From: CADEDH01 sp039201605
Lineage (GTDB): Bacteria > Actinomycetota > Acidimicrobiia > Acidimicrobiales > SZUA-35
Assembly (NCBI GenBank): GCA_039201605.1
Contig: JBCCRO010000028.1
Coordinates: forward strand, 1 to 64,000
Direction: 5' to 3'
DNA length: 64,000 nt
The notes below the pieces were generated by a model. The model was not told the DNA's origin. It did no database searches and saw nothing but the letters and a program-made list of their open reading frames with translations. Both the position numbers and the translations under genes were made by a program. Of the stretch, positions 46,248 through 54,507 are shown piece after piece (position 1 is the stretch's first letter; every line of letters starts with the position of its first letter).

Positions 46248-47759
46248 GTGAACGTCGTCGAGCAGTTGTGGGACCCCGCCAGTGAGCCGTCGGGAGGCGA
46301 CGAGGCCGGTCCGCCGGCGTTGATCACCACCTCGGGCGCGTTGACCCGGGCCGAACTCCGGGAGCGCAGCGAACGGTGGCGGGCCGACCTGGCCGCCGCC
46401 GGGATCGAGCGCGGGGATCGGGTGGTGCTGATCGCCGGCAACGGCGAGCTGTTCGTCGTCGCCTACCTCGCCCTGCTCGGTCTGGGTGCGGTGACCGTGC
46501 CGCTCAATCCGCAGTCGCCCCCGGCCGAGCTGCGCCGGGAGGTCGACGACGTGGTGCCCCGCGCCGCCATCGTCGAGCCCGCCGTCCTGGTGGCGGCCGG
46601 TGAGGCCGGGGCCGAAGCCCTCCTCGGGCCGTCGGTACCCGTCATCGACGTGGCAACGCTCGGCTCGGGCGAGCCGATGGCGGCCCGGTCGGTCGACCCC
46701 GACGACCCCGCCGTGCTGCTCTTCACCAGCGGCACCGCAGGCATGCCGAAGCCCGCCGTCCTGACCCACCTGAACCTGGCCTCGGCCATGGCCTCGATGG
46801 TGTCGCTCCCGGTCGACCTGATCGGGGCCGGCCACGTCGCCCTGGCCGTCATCCCCCTGTTCCACGTGTTCGGCCTCCACACCGTGATCAACCTCGGCAC
46901 CCGGATCGGGGCGACCCTGGTCATCGACGACTTCCTCGGCGCCGATCACGTGGCCGACCTGGTCGATCGTCACGGCGTCACCCTCCTCGTCGGTCCGCCG
47001 GCGATGTGGCAGGTGCTGGCGGGGGCGGACGGCCTCGACGCCGAGGCCTTCGCCTCGGTGAAGCTCGCCATCTCCGGCGCCGCCAAGCTCGATCCGGGCC
47101 TGCGGGCCCGGGTGGCCGAACGGCTGGGCCTCACCCTCGACGAGGGCTACGGCCTCACCGAAACCTGCGCCGTGGCCGCCTCCAGCGTCGGCATCGAGGC
47201 CCCGGCCGGTTCGGTCGGCCACCTCATGCCCGGTATCGAGGCCCGTCTGGTCGACGGCGACGGCCGCGACGTGCTCGTCGGCGACGCCGGCGAGGTGTGG
47301 GCCCGGGGCCCGATGGTGTCGCCCGGCTACTTCACCGTCGAGGCCGACGGGCGGGCCCGCCTGGTGTCGAACCGGGATGAGGACGGCTGGCTCCGCACCG
47401 GCGACGTGGCCGTGGTCGACGACGGCGGGTTCCTGTCGATCGTGGACCGGGCCAAGGACCTCGTGATCGTGTCCGGGTTCAACGTGTACCCGGGGGAGGT
47501 CGAGGTGGTGCTCCAGCGGCACCCGGCGGTGGCCGAGGCCGCCGTGGTCGGGGAGGCCGACGCCGACACCGGCGAGGCGCTGGTGGCCCACATCGTGCTG
47601 GCGGGGGCCGCCGCCGAGGCGGGCGAGGCCCCGGTCGACGAGCTGCTCGCCCACTGTCGACACCAGCTGGCCCGGTACAAGGTGCCTCGCCGGGTGGAGG
47701 TGCACGACGTCCTCCCCCGGGGCCTGGCCGGCAAGCTTCGACGCCTGGAGCTGCGCTGA
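46248..47759 (+). CDS. AMP-dependent acyl-CoA synthetase / ligase
   Basis: This 503-aa ANL-family enzyme activates a carboxylate with ATP and probably transfers it to CoA. The P-loop is LLFTSGTAGMPKPAVLTH (Pro replaces the usual Gly after PK), and further motifs are YGLTET, the GWLRTGDVA hinge segment and the catalytic Lys region RGLAGKLRRLEL at the C-terminus. Substrate is probably a medium or long acyl chain. The GTG start is favoured; the same frame extends far upstream through another gene. Confidence 0.87.
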   Translation: MNVVEQLWDPASEPSGGDEAGPPALITTSGALTRAELRERSERWRADLAAAGIERGDRVVLIAGNGELFVVAYLALLGLGAVTVPLNPQSPPAELRREVDDVVPRAAIVEPAVLVAAGEAGAEALLGPSVPVIDVATLGSGEPMAARSVDPDDPAVLLFTSGTAGMPKPAVLTHLNLASAMASMVSLPVDLIGAGHVALAVIPLFHVFGLHTVINLGTRIGATLVIDDFLGADHVADLVDRHGVTLLVGPPAMWQVLAGADGLDAEAFASVKLAISGAAKLDPGLRARVAERLGLTLDEGYGLTETCAVAASSVGIEAPAGSVGHLMPGIEARLVDGDGRDVLVGDAGEVWARGPMVSPGYFTVEADGRARLVSNRDEDGWLRTGDVAVVDDGGFLSIVDRAKDLVIVSGFNVYPGEVEVVLQRHPAVAEAAVVGEADADTGEALVAHIVLAGAAAEAGEAPVDELLAHCRHQLARYKVPRRVEVHDVLPRGLAGKLRRLELR

Positions 47760-47825
47760 GGTTCGGACCGGGCCGTCACCGCTGAATCAAGCGGAAATTG
47801 TCACGTGATCACCCCGCTCGTGCAT

Positions 47826-47854
47826 TTGTGAACCGACGTCGGGGTCCGTAGCCT
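47826..47854 (+). promoter_or_regulatory. Promoter of rex: TTGTGA-N17-TAGCCT
   Basis: A -35 box TTGTGA (47826-47831) is separated by 17 bp from the -10 box TAGCCT (47849-47854). Six bases later is the rex GTG, so the message should be leaderless. TTGTGA is also a half-site of the Rex operator type (TTGTGA-N6-TCACAA), but the second half is not intact. TTGTCACGTGATCAC at about 47798 is another imperfect candidate. Confidence 0.6.
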
Positions 47855-47860
47855 CGGGAC

Positions 47861-48529
47861 GTGAGTAAGGGACCGGTCTCGGCAGCAACGGTGGGTCGTC
47901 TACCCACCTACCTCCGTGCCGTGCTCGATCTGGCCGCCCAGGAGACGGCGACGGTGTCGAGCGAGGGTCTGGCCGAGCTGGTGGGGGTCAACGCCGCCAC
48001 CGTCCGCCGGGATCTGGCCACCCTCGACATCGTGGGCACCAGGGGCGTCGGCTACGACGTGAAGTACCTGGTCTACGAGATCTCGGTGGAGCTCGGGGTC
48101 AATCAGGAGTGGCCGGTCGTGGTGGTGGGCGCCGGCAACCTGGGCCGGGCCCTGGCCAACTACAAGGGGCTGGCCGATCGGGGCTTCCCCATCCGTTGTC
48201 TGTGCGACATCGATCCCGAGAAAGTGGGAAAGGATGTATCGGGGCTGCCGGTTTGTCATCTCGACGAATTGCCCGAACTCGTGCCCGAACAGGGGATCAC
48301 GGTTGGGGTGATCGCCACCCCGGTTGAGGGGGCCCAGCACGCGGCTGACAAACTGATAGCCGCAGGGGTCACTTCGATCCTCAACTTCACCGCACACCCC
48401 ATCGTCGTCCCCGAGGGAGTCATGGTTCGCCGAGTAGATCTCGCCACCGAACTGCAGATTCTCAGCTTCTACCAGCAGCGAGGCCTCGCCGCCTCCGGCG
48501 GTACCGGCGTACCCCTGGAGTCGGCATGA
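47861..48529 (+). CDS. rex: Redox-sensing transcriptional repressor Rex
   Basis: This 222-aa protein senses the NADH/NAD+ ratio and represses respiratory genes when NADH is low. The N-terminal winged helix is at about 10-75 (LVGVNAATVRRDLATLDI, GTRGVGYDVKYL), and the Rossmann domain begins VVVVGAGNLGRALANY. A C-terminal swapped helix ends the protein. The order rex-hemA-hemC-hemD matches Streptomyces, where Rex controls this operon. Confidence 0.95.
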   Translation: MSKGPVSAATVGRLPTYLRAVLDLAAQETATVSSEGLAELVGVNAATVRRDLATLDIVGTRGVGYDVKYLVYEISVELGVNQEWPVVVVGAGNLGRALANYKGLADRGFPIRCLCDIDPEKVGKDVSGLPVCHLDELPELVPEQGITVGVIATPVEGAQHAADKLIAAGVTSILNFTAHPIVVPEGVMVRRVDLATELQILSFYQQRGLAASGGTGVPLESA

Positions 48530-48584
48530 GTGCCCACCGTGAGCGATCACGGCGGCCGGTAGAGTTGGGCGCCGGGAGTCAACG

Positions 48585-49838
48585 ATGACCATCACCGTCA
48601 TAGGCCTCAATCAGCGGAGCGCTCCCGCCCACGTCCTCGATGAGATGAGCCTGGGCGCGGACCACCTGGCCAAGGCGTTGGCCGAGGTGACCAACAGCGA
48701 CGTGGTGAGCGAAGCGGTCGTCGTCTCGACCTGCAACCGCACCGAGGTCTACGTCTACGCCGAGCGCTTCCACGACGGGTTCCGCGACGTTCGCAACGCC
48801 ATGGCCCTCCTCAGCGGCCTCGACCCCGAGACCTTCGACCCCCACCTCTACGTCCACTACCACGAGGGCGCCATCCGCCACCTGTTCGAGGTGGCCGCCG
48901 GGCTCGACTCGGTGGTGTTGGGCGAGCACGAGATCCTGGGCCAGGTGGCCCGGGCGTGGGAGACGGCCCGCATCGAGGGCGCCTCGTCGTCGGTGCTCAA
49001 TCTGGTGTTCCAGCGGGCGGTCGAGTGTGGCAAGAAGGTCCGCACCGACACCGCCATCGGGCGCAGTACGGCGTCCCTGTCCCACGCCGCCGTCTCGCTG
49101 CTCGGCGAGCGCCGCGCCGATCTCGAGGGCGCATCGGTGCTCCTGATCGGCACCGGCGAGGTCGGCACCTCGGTCGCTTCGGCGCTGACCAGGGCGGTCG
49201 ACGTCGAATTGACCGTGACCAACCGCACTGCGGCCCGGGCCGATGCGGTGGCCGCCGAGCTGGCCGCCGCCACGGTGCCCTTCGCCGACATCGACCAGGC
49301 CCTGATCGACGCCGACATCGTGATCGCCGCCACCGGCGCCCCCGAGCCCGTGCTCTCCCTCGATGCGCTACGAGCGGCGGCGGAGGCCCGACCCACCCTC
49401 GTGATGGACCTGGCCCAGCCGGCCGATGTGGCCGAGGGCGCGGCGGCGCTCGACGGTGTCGATCTCTGCCCCCTGGTCGAGGTGCAGGCCGTGGCCAACC
49501 GGGGCATCGAGGCCCGCCAGGCTCACGTCGCCGACGCCCGGGCCGTGATCGACGACGAGATCCAGCGCTACGCCACCGCCAACTCGGCCCGACAGGTCGC
49601 CCCCCTGATCGGCGGCCTGCACGGCTGGGCCGACGCCGTGCGGGAGGGCGAGCTGGATCGCTATGCCGCCAAGCTGGCCAACATGGCCGACGAGGATCGC
49701 GATGCGGTCGAGGCGCTCACCCGTTCGATCGTGGCCAAGCTCCTCCATCAGCCGACCGTGACGCTCAAGGACGCCGCAGGCACCGCTCGAGGCGAGCGGT
49801 TGGCCGACGCCATGAGGGAGTTGTTCGACCAGTCGTGA
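48585..49838 (+). CDS. hemA: Glutamyl-tRNA reductase
   Basis: This 417-aa enzyme makes glutamate-1-semialdehyde from glutamyl-tRNA, the first step of the C5 tetrapyrrole route. The catalytic Cys50 lies in VVVSTCNRTEVY, the NADPH-binding motif is LLIGTGEVGTSVASAL, and the C-terminal dimerisation helix follows. CGGGAG before the ATG serves as a ribosome site. The stop overlaps hemC by GTGA. Confidence 0.95.
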   Translation: MTITVIGLNQRSAPAHVLDEMSLGADHLAKALAEVTNSDVVSEAVVVSTCNRTEVYVYAERFHDGFRDVRNAMALLSGLDPETFDPHLYVHYHEGAIRHLFEVAAGLDSVVLGEHEILGQVARAWETARIEGASSSVLNLVFQRAVECGKKVRTDTAIGRSTASLSHAAVSLLGERRADLEGASVLLIGTGEVGTSVASALTRAVDVELTVTNRTAARADAVAAELAAATVPFADIDQALIDADIVIAATGAPEPVLSLDALRAAAEARPTLVMDLAQPADVAEGAAALDGVDLCPLVEVQAVANRGIEARQAHVADARAVIDDEIQRYATANSARQVAPLIGGLHGWADAVREGELDRYAAKLANMADEDRDAVEALTRSIVAKLLHQPTVTLKDAAGTARGERLADAMRELFDQS

Positions 49839-50797
49839 AGGTCCGGATCGCCACTCGCCGCAGCCCGCTCGCCGTCTGGCAGGCCGAACGGGTCGCCACC
49901 CTCCTCACCCGGGCCGTGCCCGGGTTGACGACGGAGCTCGTGACCACCGACACCGCCCCCGACCTCGACCTCTCGGCCCCGATCGAGACCTTCGGCGGCA
50001 AGGGCGCCTTCAGCAAGGAGGTCCAGGCCCTGGTCCTCAACGGCGCCGCCGACCTCGCCGTCCACTCGGCCAAGGACCTGCAGGCCCGCACCCCGAGCGG
50101 CCTCGTGATCGGCGCCATCCCCGAGCGAGGCACCGTCGACGACTGTCTCGTCGGCTCCACCCTGGCCGGGCTGCCGATCGGTGCCACCGTGGCCACCGGC
50201 TCGCAGCGCCGCAAGGCCCTCCTGCTCGACATCCGTCCCGACCTCCAGGTGGTCGGCCTGCGGGGCAACATCGCCACCCGGCTGGCCCGCCTGGCCGACG
50301 TCGACGCCATCGTCTCCGCCTGGGTCGCCCTCGAGCGGCTGGGGGAGCGACCCGACGTGGTCGAGCGGCTCGACCCGGAGACCTTCGTCCCCCAGGTGGG
50401 CCAGGGTGCCCTGGCCGTCGAGTGTCGCAGCGACGACTCCGCCGCCCTCGAGGCCCTGGCCGCCATCGACAATCCCACCGCCCGGGCCACCGTGACGGCC
50501 GAGCGGTCGTTCCTGGCCACCCTCGGCGGCGACTGTGAGCTGCCGGCCGGGGCCAACGCCACCCTCGGCGCCGACGGCAAGCTGACGATCCGGGGGATCC
50601 TGGCCGAGTCGGCCGGTCTGCGCATCGGGGCCGGAGCCGATGGCGGCGCCGCCCAGGGCGTCGAGGCCGACGGCGGGAGCCGTAGCGCCGCCTCCGCCAT
50701 CGATCGGGTGCGACGGGCCGAGGTGGTCGATCTTCCGGCGGCCGACCCGGGGCGCTGGCTGGCCGAACGGCTGCTGGGCGCCGACGGCGGGCGGTGA
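49835..50797 (+). CDS. hemC: Porphobilinogen deaminase (hydroxymethylbilane synthase)
   Basis: This 320-aa protein joins four porphobilinogens into hydroxymethylbilane. Signatures: IATRRSPLAVWQAERV, VHSAKDL, ATGSQRRKALL, GLRGNIATRL, and Cys234 in LGGDCELPAGA, which carries the dipyrromethane cofactor. A Gly/Ala-rich insert in domain 3 (near 275-295) makes it slightly longer than usual. It overlaps hemA and hemD by 4 bp. Confidence 0.95.
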   Translation: MKVRIATRRSPLAVWQAERVATLLTRAVPGLTTELVTTDTAPDLDLSAPIETFGGKGAFSKEVQALVLNGAADLAVHSAKDLQARTPSGLVIGAIPERGTVDDCLVGSTLAGLPIGATVATGSQRRKALLLDIRPDLQVVGLRGNIATRLARLADVDAIVSAWVALERLGERPDVVERLDPETFVPQVGQGALAVECRSDDSAALEALAAIDNPTARATVTAERSFLATLGGDCELPAGANATLGADGKLTIRGILAESAGLRIGAGADGGAAQGVEADGGSRSAASAIDRVRRAEVVDLPAADPGRWLAERLLGADGGR

Positions 50798-51627
50798 CGA
50801 CAGCCACCCGTGGCCCGTTGACGGGCCGGCAGGTGGTGGTGTGTCGCCGTCCCGACGACGCCGAGGCGCTGACCGACCGCCTGCAGCGAGCGGGGGCCCA
50901 CGTGCGCTGCCTCCCCGTCCAGGCCCCGGGCCCGGCCACCGACGGCGGCGCCGCCCTCCGTCACGCCGTCGCCCGACTCGACCGCTACCGCTGGCTCGCC
51001 GTGACCTCGGCCGCCGCCGTCGATCCCCTGATCACCGCCGGCCTCCCGGTGCGGCGCCCCGTCGGTGGGGTGGCCTCCTCGACTCTCACCCCGTCTCCCT
51101 CGGCCGTCCCGGAGGACGGCCTGCTGGTGGGCGCCGTGGGCCCGGCCACCGCCGCCGCCCTCGATCGGGCCGGATGGCGGACCGACGTCCTGCCGCCTCA
51201 GGCCACGGCGGCCGATCTGGCTCGGGCCGTCATCGAGCACGATCGGGCCCTCGGTCGGAGCCCCGGTGCGGTGCTGGCCCCGCTGGCCGCCGGCGCCGGC
51301 CCCGACCTGACCGCCGGTCTCGGGGCCGCCGGCTACGACGTCGAGCGGATCGAGGCCTACGCCATGGCCGCCGTCATCCCCGACGTGGCGGATGTCGACC
51401 ACGCCCGACGGGCCGACGCCGTGGTGGTGGCCGCCCCGTCGGTGGCCCGCCGTCTGGCCGAGCTGGGGGTGCTCAACGGGGGCGCCCGGATCGTGGCCAT
51501 CGGCCCCCGGACCACGTCGGCCATCCTCGCCCTTGGGGCGCGGCCGCCGGTGGAGGCCGCCGCCACCGACCCGGAGGCGGTCACCAATGCCGTGGTCGCC
51601 GCCACCACGGGCACGCCACTGGTCTGA
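50794..51627 (+). CDS. hemD: Uroporphyrinogen-III synthase
   Basis: This 277-aa protein closes and isomerises the linear tetrapyrrole. The family is weakly conserved; assignment rests on the two-lobed alpha/beta pattern, RQVVVCRRPDDAEALTDRLQ at the start, WLAVTSAAAVD, the segment VVVAAPSVARRLAELG and IGPRTTSAILALG, and on position after hemC. The GTG overlaps the hemC stop. Confidence 0.88.
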   Translation: MTTATRGPLTGRQVVVCRRPDDAEALTDRLQRAGAHVRCLPVQAPGPATDGGAALRHAVARLDRYRWLAVTSAAAVDPLITAGLPVRRPVGGVASSTLTPSPSAVPEDGLLVGAVGPATAAALDRAGWRTDVLPPQATAADLARAVIEHDRALGRSPGAVLAPLAAGAGPDLTAGLGAAGYDVERIEAYAMAAVIPDVADVDHARRADAVVVAAPSVARRLAELGVLNGGARIVAIGPRTTSAILALGARPPVEAAATDPEAVTNAVVAATTGTPLV

Positions 51628-51692
51628 ACGACCCCGTTCGACCGGCCCGCCCGAGGCGTCGCGCCGGTGCCCGACGCGGATACAACTGGTAG

Positions 51693-52676
51693 GTGGCCTT
51701 TCCCCAGCACCGCCCCCGCCGCCTCCGTCGGACCGCCGCCATCCGCCGGATGGTCGCGGAGACCCACCTCGGTGTCGACGATCTGATCGCCCCCCTCTTC
51801 GTGCGTGAGGGCATCACCGAGCCGGTCCCCATCGAGTCGCTCCCCGGCGTCGTCCAGCACACCACCAACACCCTGGTGACCGAGGTGAAGCGACTGGTCG
51901 GCCTCGGCGTCCCCGCCGTCGTGCTCTTCGGCATTCCGCTCCACAAGGACCCCGAGGGCTCCGAGGCGTGGAACCCCGACGGCGTCGTCCAGGTCGCCCT
52001 CCAGGAGTGCCGTCAGGTCTTCGGCGACGAGATCGTCCTGATCGCCGACCTTTGCGTCGACGAGTACACCAGCCACGGCCATTGCGGCATCGTCGGGTCC
52101 GACGGCTCGGTCGACAACGACGCCACCCTCGAGCTCTATGCGGCCGCCGCCGTGGCCCAGGCCCGGGCCGGGGCCGACATCGTCGCCCCCTCGGGGATGA
52201 TGGACGGCCAGGTGTTGGCCATCCGAGACGCCCTCGACGGCGAGGACTTCACCGACACCTCGATCCTGGCCTACTCGGCCAAGTACGCCAGCGCCTTCTA
52301 CGGTCCGTTCCGCGATGCGGTCGACGTGACCATCGCCGATGGCGGCGACCGCAAGGGGTACCAGCAGGACTGGCGCAACAGCCGGGAGGCGATGGAGGAG
52401 ATCCGGCTCGACCTGGAGGAAGGGGCCGACATGGTCATGGTCAAGCCGGCGCTGGCCTACCTCGACATCATCACCAGGGCCCGCATGACCTACGACGTCC
52501 CACTCGCCGCCTACCACGTCAGTGGGGAGTACGCCATGATCAAGGCGGCCGCCGCCAACGGCTGGATCGACGGCGAGGCGGCGGCGGCAGAGGTGCTCGG
52601 CTCGATCAAGCGGGCCGGTGCCGACATGATCCTGACCTACCTGGCGGCCGAGGTGGCCGAGACCCTGAACGGTTGA
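51693..52676 (+). CDS. hemB: Delta-aminolevulinic acid dehydratase (porphobilinogen synthase)
   Basis: This 327-aa enzyme condenses two 5-aminolevulinates to porphobilinogen. Active-site lysines lie in YSAKYASAFYGPFR and MVMVKPALAY. The metal site reads LCVDEYTSHGHCG: Cys121, Asp123 and Cys131, so one of the three zinc-binding cysteines is replaced by Asp, intermediate between zinc and magnesium types. GTG start; TACAAC lies six bases upstream. Confidence 0.94.
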   Translation: MAFPQHRPRRLRRTAAIRRMVAETHLGVDDLIAPLFVREGITEPVPIESLPGVVQHTTNTLVTEVKRLVGLGVPAVVLFGIPLHKDPEGSEAWNPDGVVQVALQECRQVFGDEIVLIADLCVDEYTSHGHCGIVGSDGSVDNDATLELYAAAAVAQARAGADIVAPSGMMDGQVLAIRDALDGEDFTDTSILAYSAKYASAFYGPFRDAVDVTIADGGDRKGYQQDWRNSREAMEEIRLDLEEGADMVMVKPALAYLDIITRARMTYDVPLAAYHVSGEYAMIKAAAANGWIDGEAAAAEVLGSIKRAGADMILTYLAAEVAETLNG

Positions 52677-52680
52677 TCCC

Positions 52681-53946
52681 ATGACCAACGACGCCCTGTT
52701 CGAACGAGCCCGCACCGTGCTGCCCGGCGGGGTGAACTCGCCCGTCCGGGCCTTCCTCTCCGTCGGCGGCACCCCCTACTTCGTCGACCGGGCCGAGGGG
52801 GCTCACGTCTACGACGTCGAGGGCAACGAGTATCTCGACTACGTCCAGAGTTACGGCGCCTCGATCCACGGTCACGCCGACCTCGAGGTCGTGGCCGCCG
52901 TGCAGGCTGCGGCCAACGCCGGCACCACCTACGGCGCCCCCACCGAGCGCGAGGTGGAGCTGGCCGAGCTGGTGTGCGATTGGGTGCCCGGCCTGGAGAT
53001 GATCCGCATGACGTCGTCGGGCACCGAGGCCGCCATGTCGGCCATCCGGCTGGCCCGGGGCGCCACCGGGCGCGACAAGATCGTCAAGTTCGCCGGCTGC
53101 TACCACGGCCACGTCGACTCGCTCCTCGTGGCCGGCGGCTCCGGCGTGGCCAACCAGGGCCTCGTCGGGTCGGCCGGGGTGACCGAATCGGCTGTCGCCG
53201 ACACCGTGGTCGTGCCGTACAACACCGTCCCCACCCTCGACACCGACACCGCAGCGCTGTGCGTGGAGGCGGTGGCGGCCAACATGGGCCTCGTCGCCCC
53301 CGAGCCCGGCTTCCTCCAGGCTCTCCGCGAGGAGTGCGACCGGGTCGGGGCGCTGCTCTTCTTCGACGAGGTGATCACCGGCTTCCGCCTCGGCCGGGGC
53401 GGGGCCACCGCCTGGTCCGGGGTCACGCCCGATGTGTGGGCCTTCGGCAAGGTGATCGGCGGCGGTCTGCCGGTCGGGGCCTTCGGCGGCAGTCGTGAGG
53501 TGATGGGTCACATCGCACCGCTCGGGCCCGTCTACCAGGGCGGCACCCTTTCGGGGAACCCGCTGGCCACCGCCGCCGGTCTGGCCGCCCTCCGTCAGCT
53601 CGACGACGATCGCTATGCCACCCTCGCCGCCACCGCCGAGCGGTTGGCCACCGGGATGGCCAAGGCCATCTCGTCCGCCGGTCTCCCGGTGCACGTCCCC
53701 GCGGTCGGGCCCCTCGTCGGGCTGTTCTTCACCGACACGCCGCCCCGGCACTACGACGATGCGAAGGAGGCGGCGGAGAACGGGCTGTACGCCCCGTTCT
53801 TCCACGCCATGCTGTCCCGGGGGGTGGCGCTGGCACCGGGGCCCTACGAGGCGCTGTTCCCGTCCCTGGCCCATACCGAGGCCGATATCGACCGCACGAT
53901 CGAGGCGGCGGGCGAGGCCGCCGAAGAGGTCGCCGCCGCCCGCTGA
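52681..53946 (+). CDS. hemL: Glutamate-1-semialdehyde 2,1-aminomutase
   Basis: This 421-aa PLP enzyme turns glutamate-1-semialdehyde into 5-aminolevulinate. Family segments are LPGGVNSPVRAF at the start, MTSSGTEAAMSAIRLARGAT, LLFFDEVITGFRL, and the PLP lysine in FGKVIGGGLPVGAFGG. It begins four bases after hemB, completing the C5 pathway in one cluster. Confidence 0.95.
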   Translation: MTNDALFERARTVLPGGVNSPVRAFLSVGGTPYFVDRAEGAHVYDVEGNEYLDYVQSYGASIHGHADLEVVAAVQAAANAGTTYGAPTEREVELAELVCDWVPGLEMIRMTSSGTEAAMSAIRLARGATGRDKIVKFAGCYHGHVDSLLVAGGSGVANQGLVGSAGVTESAVADTVVVPYNTVPTLDTDTAALCVEAVAANMGLVAPEPGFLQALREECDRVGALLFFDEVITGFRLGRGGATAWSGVTPDVWAFGKVIGGGLPVGAFGGSREVMGHIAPLGPVYQGGTLSGNPLATAAGLAALRQLDDDRYATLAATAERLATGMAKAISSAGLPVHVPAVGPLVGLFFTDTPPRHYDDAKEAAENGLYAPFFHAMLSRGVALAPGPYEALFPSLAHTEADIDRTIEAAGEAAEEVAAAR

Positions 53947-54122
53947 GGCCCGTCGACGGGCTGCCTCGGCCGCCGATCCGGCCACCTCTGCGATCCCGCC
54001 CCGTCCCCGACTCAACCCCGTCGCACCCGCCCCGCCGACAGGCCGGATTCGCCCCTCCGCCCCCGGACCCCGCCCACGCAACACCAGGCCCGAGGCGGCG
54101 GTCCCGATCTCCTCCGCATCAC

Positions 54123-54147
54123 AGCGACAACCTCCCACGTTGTCGCT
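54123..54147. repeat. Inverted repeat AGCGACAAC-N7-GTTGTCGCT
   Basis: A perfect 9-bp inverted repeat (54123-54131 and 54139-54147). The right arm is the first bases of the 98-bp tandem repeat, so the arm recurs at 54237. It could be a hairpin terminator for the hem genes, but there is no T tract. Confidence 0.55.
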
Positions 54148-54340
54148 CCGACGCGGACTCTTCCTGGATCACCCGCCCGCCGACCGGGCGGCGTCGAGGG
54201 CGGGCGCAGTGTGTTCATCGCCCGAGGCGACCGGGCGTTGTCGCTCCGACGCGGACTCTTCCTGGATCACCCGCCCGCCGACCGGGCGGCGTCCAGGGCG
54301 GGCGCAGTGTGTTCATCGCCCGAGGCGACCGAGCGTTGTC
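54139..54340 (+). repeat. 98-bp tandem repeat, two copies plus start of a third
   Basis: Copies start at 54139 and 54237 (98 bp apart) and differ at only a few bases; a third begins GTTGTC at 54335 and then diverges. Each unit contains a GC-rich hairpin (GCCCGCC-GAC-C-GGGCGGC type). Noncoding on both strands as far as I can see. Confidence 0.8.
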
Positions 54341-54507
54341 GGCCGGCGGGCTGAGGAGAGGGTTGCGGGCCTTCGGGGCGCCGAGTGAGCGCCTGTAGGC
54401 GACCGGAAAGGTGCGCTAGGCGGCGCGACTCGGGAACCGGGTGCCGGTAGGCGCACAAACAAGCAGGTGGCCATAAACCCGCCACCGGCGCGCGCCGTAG
54501 AACAACT

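Larger units (their letters stand above)
53947..54507. other. 561-bp gap after hemL
   Basis: No gene seen. It holds a perfect 9-bp inverted repeat and a 98-bp tandem duplication (both listed). TAGAAC at 54498 is a possible -10 for the following protease gene. Confidence 0.5.

Noticed and set aside
47790..47860. Complete Rex operator upstream of rex
   Set aside because: Only a half-site TTGTGA and an imperfect TTGTCACGTGATCAC are visible; neither matches TTGTGA-N6-TCACAA.
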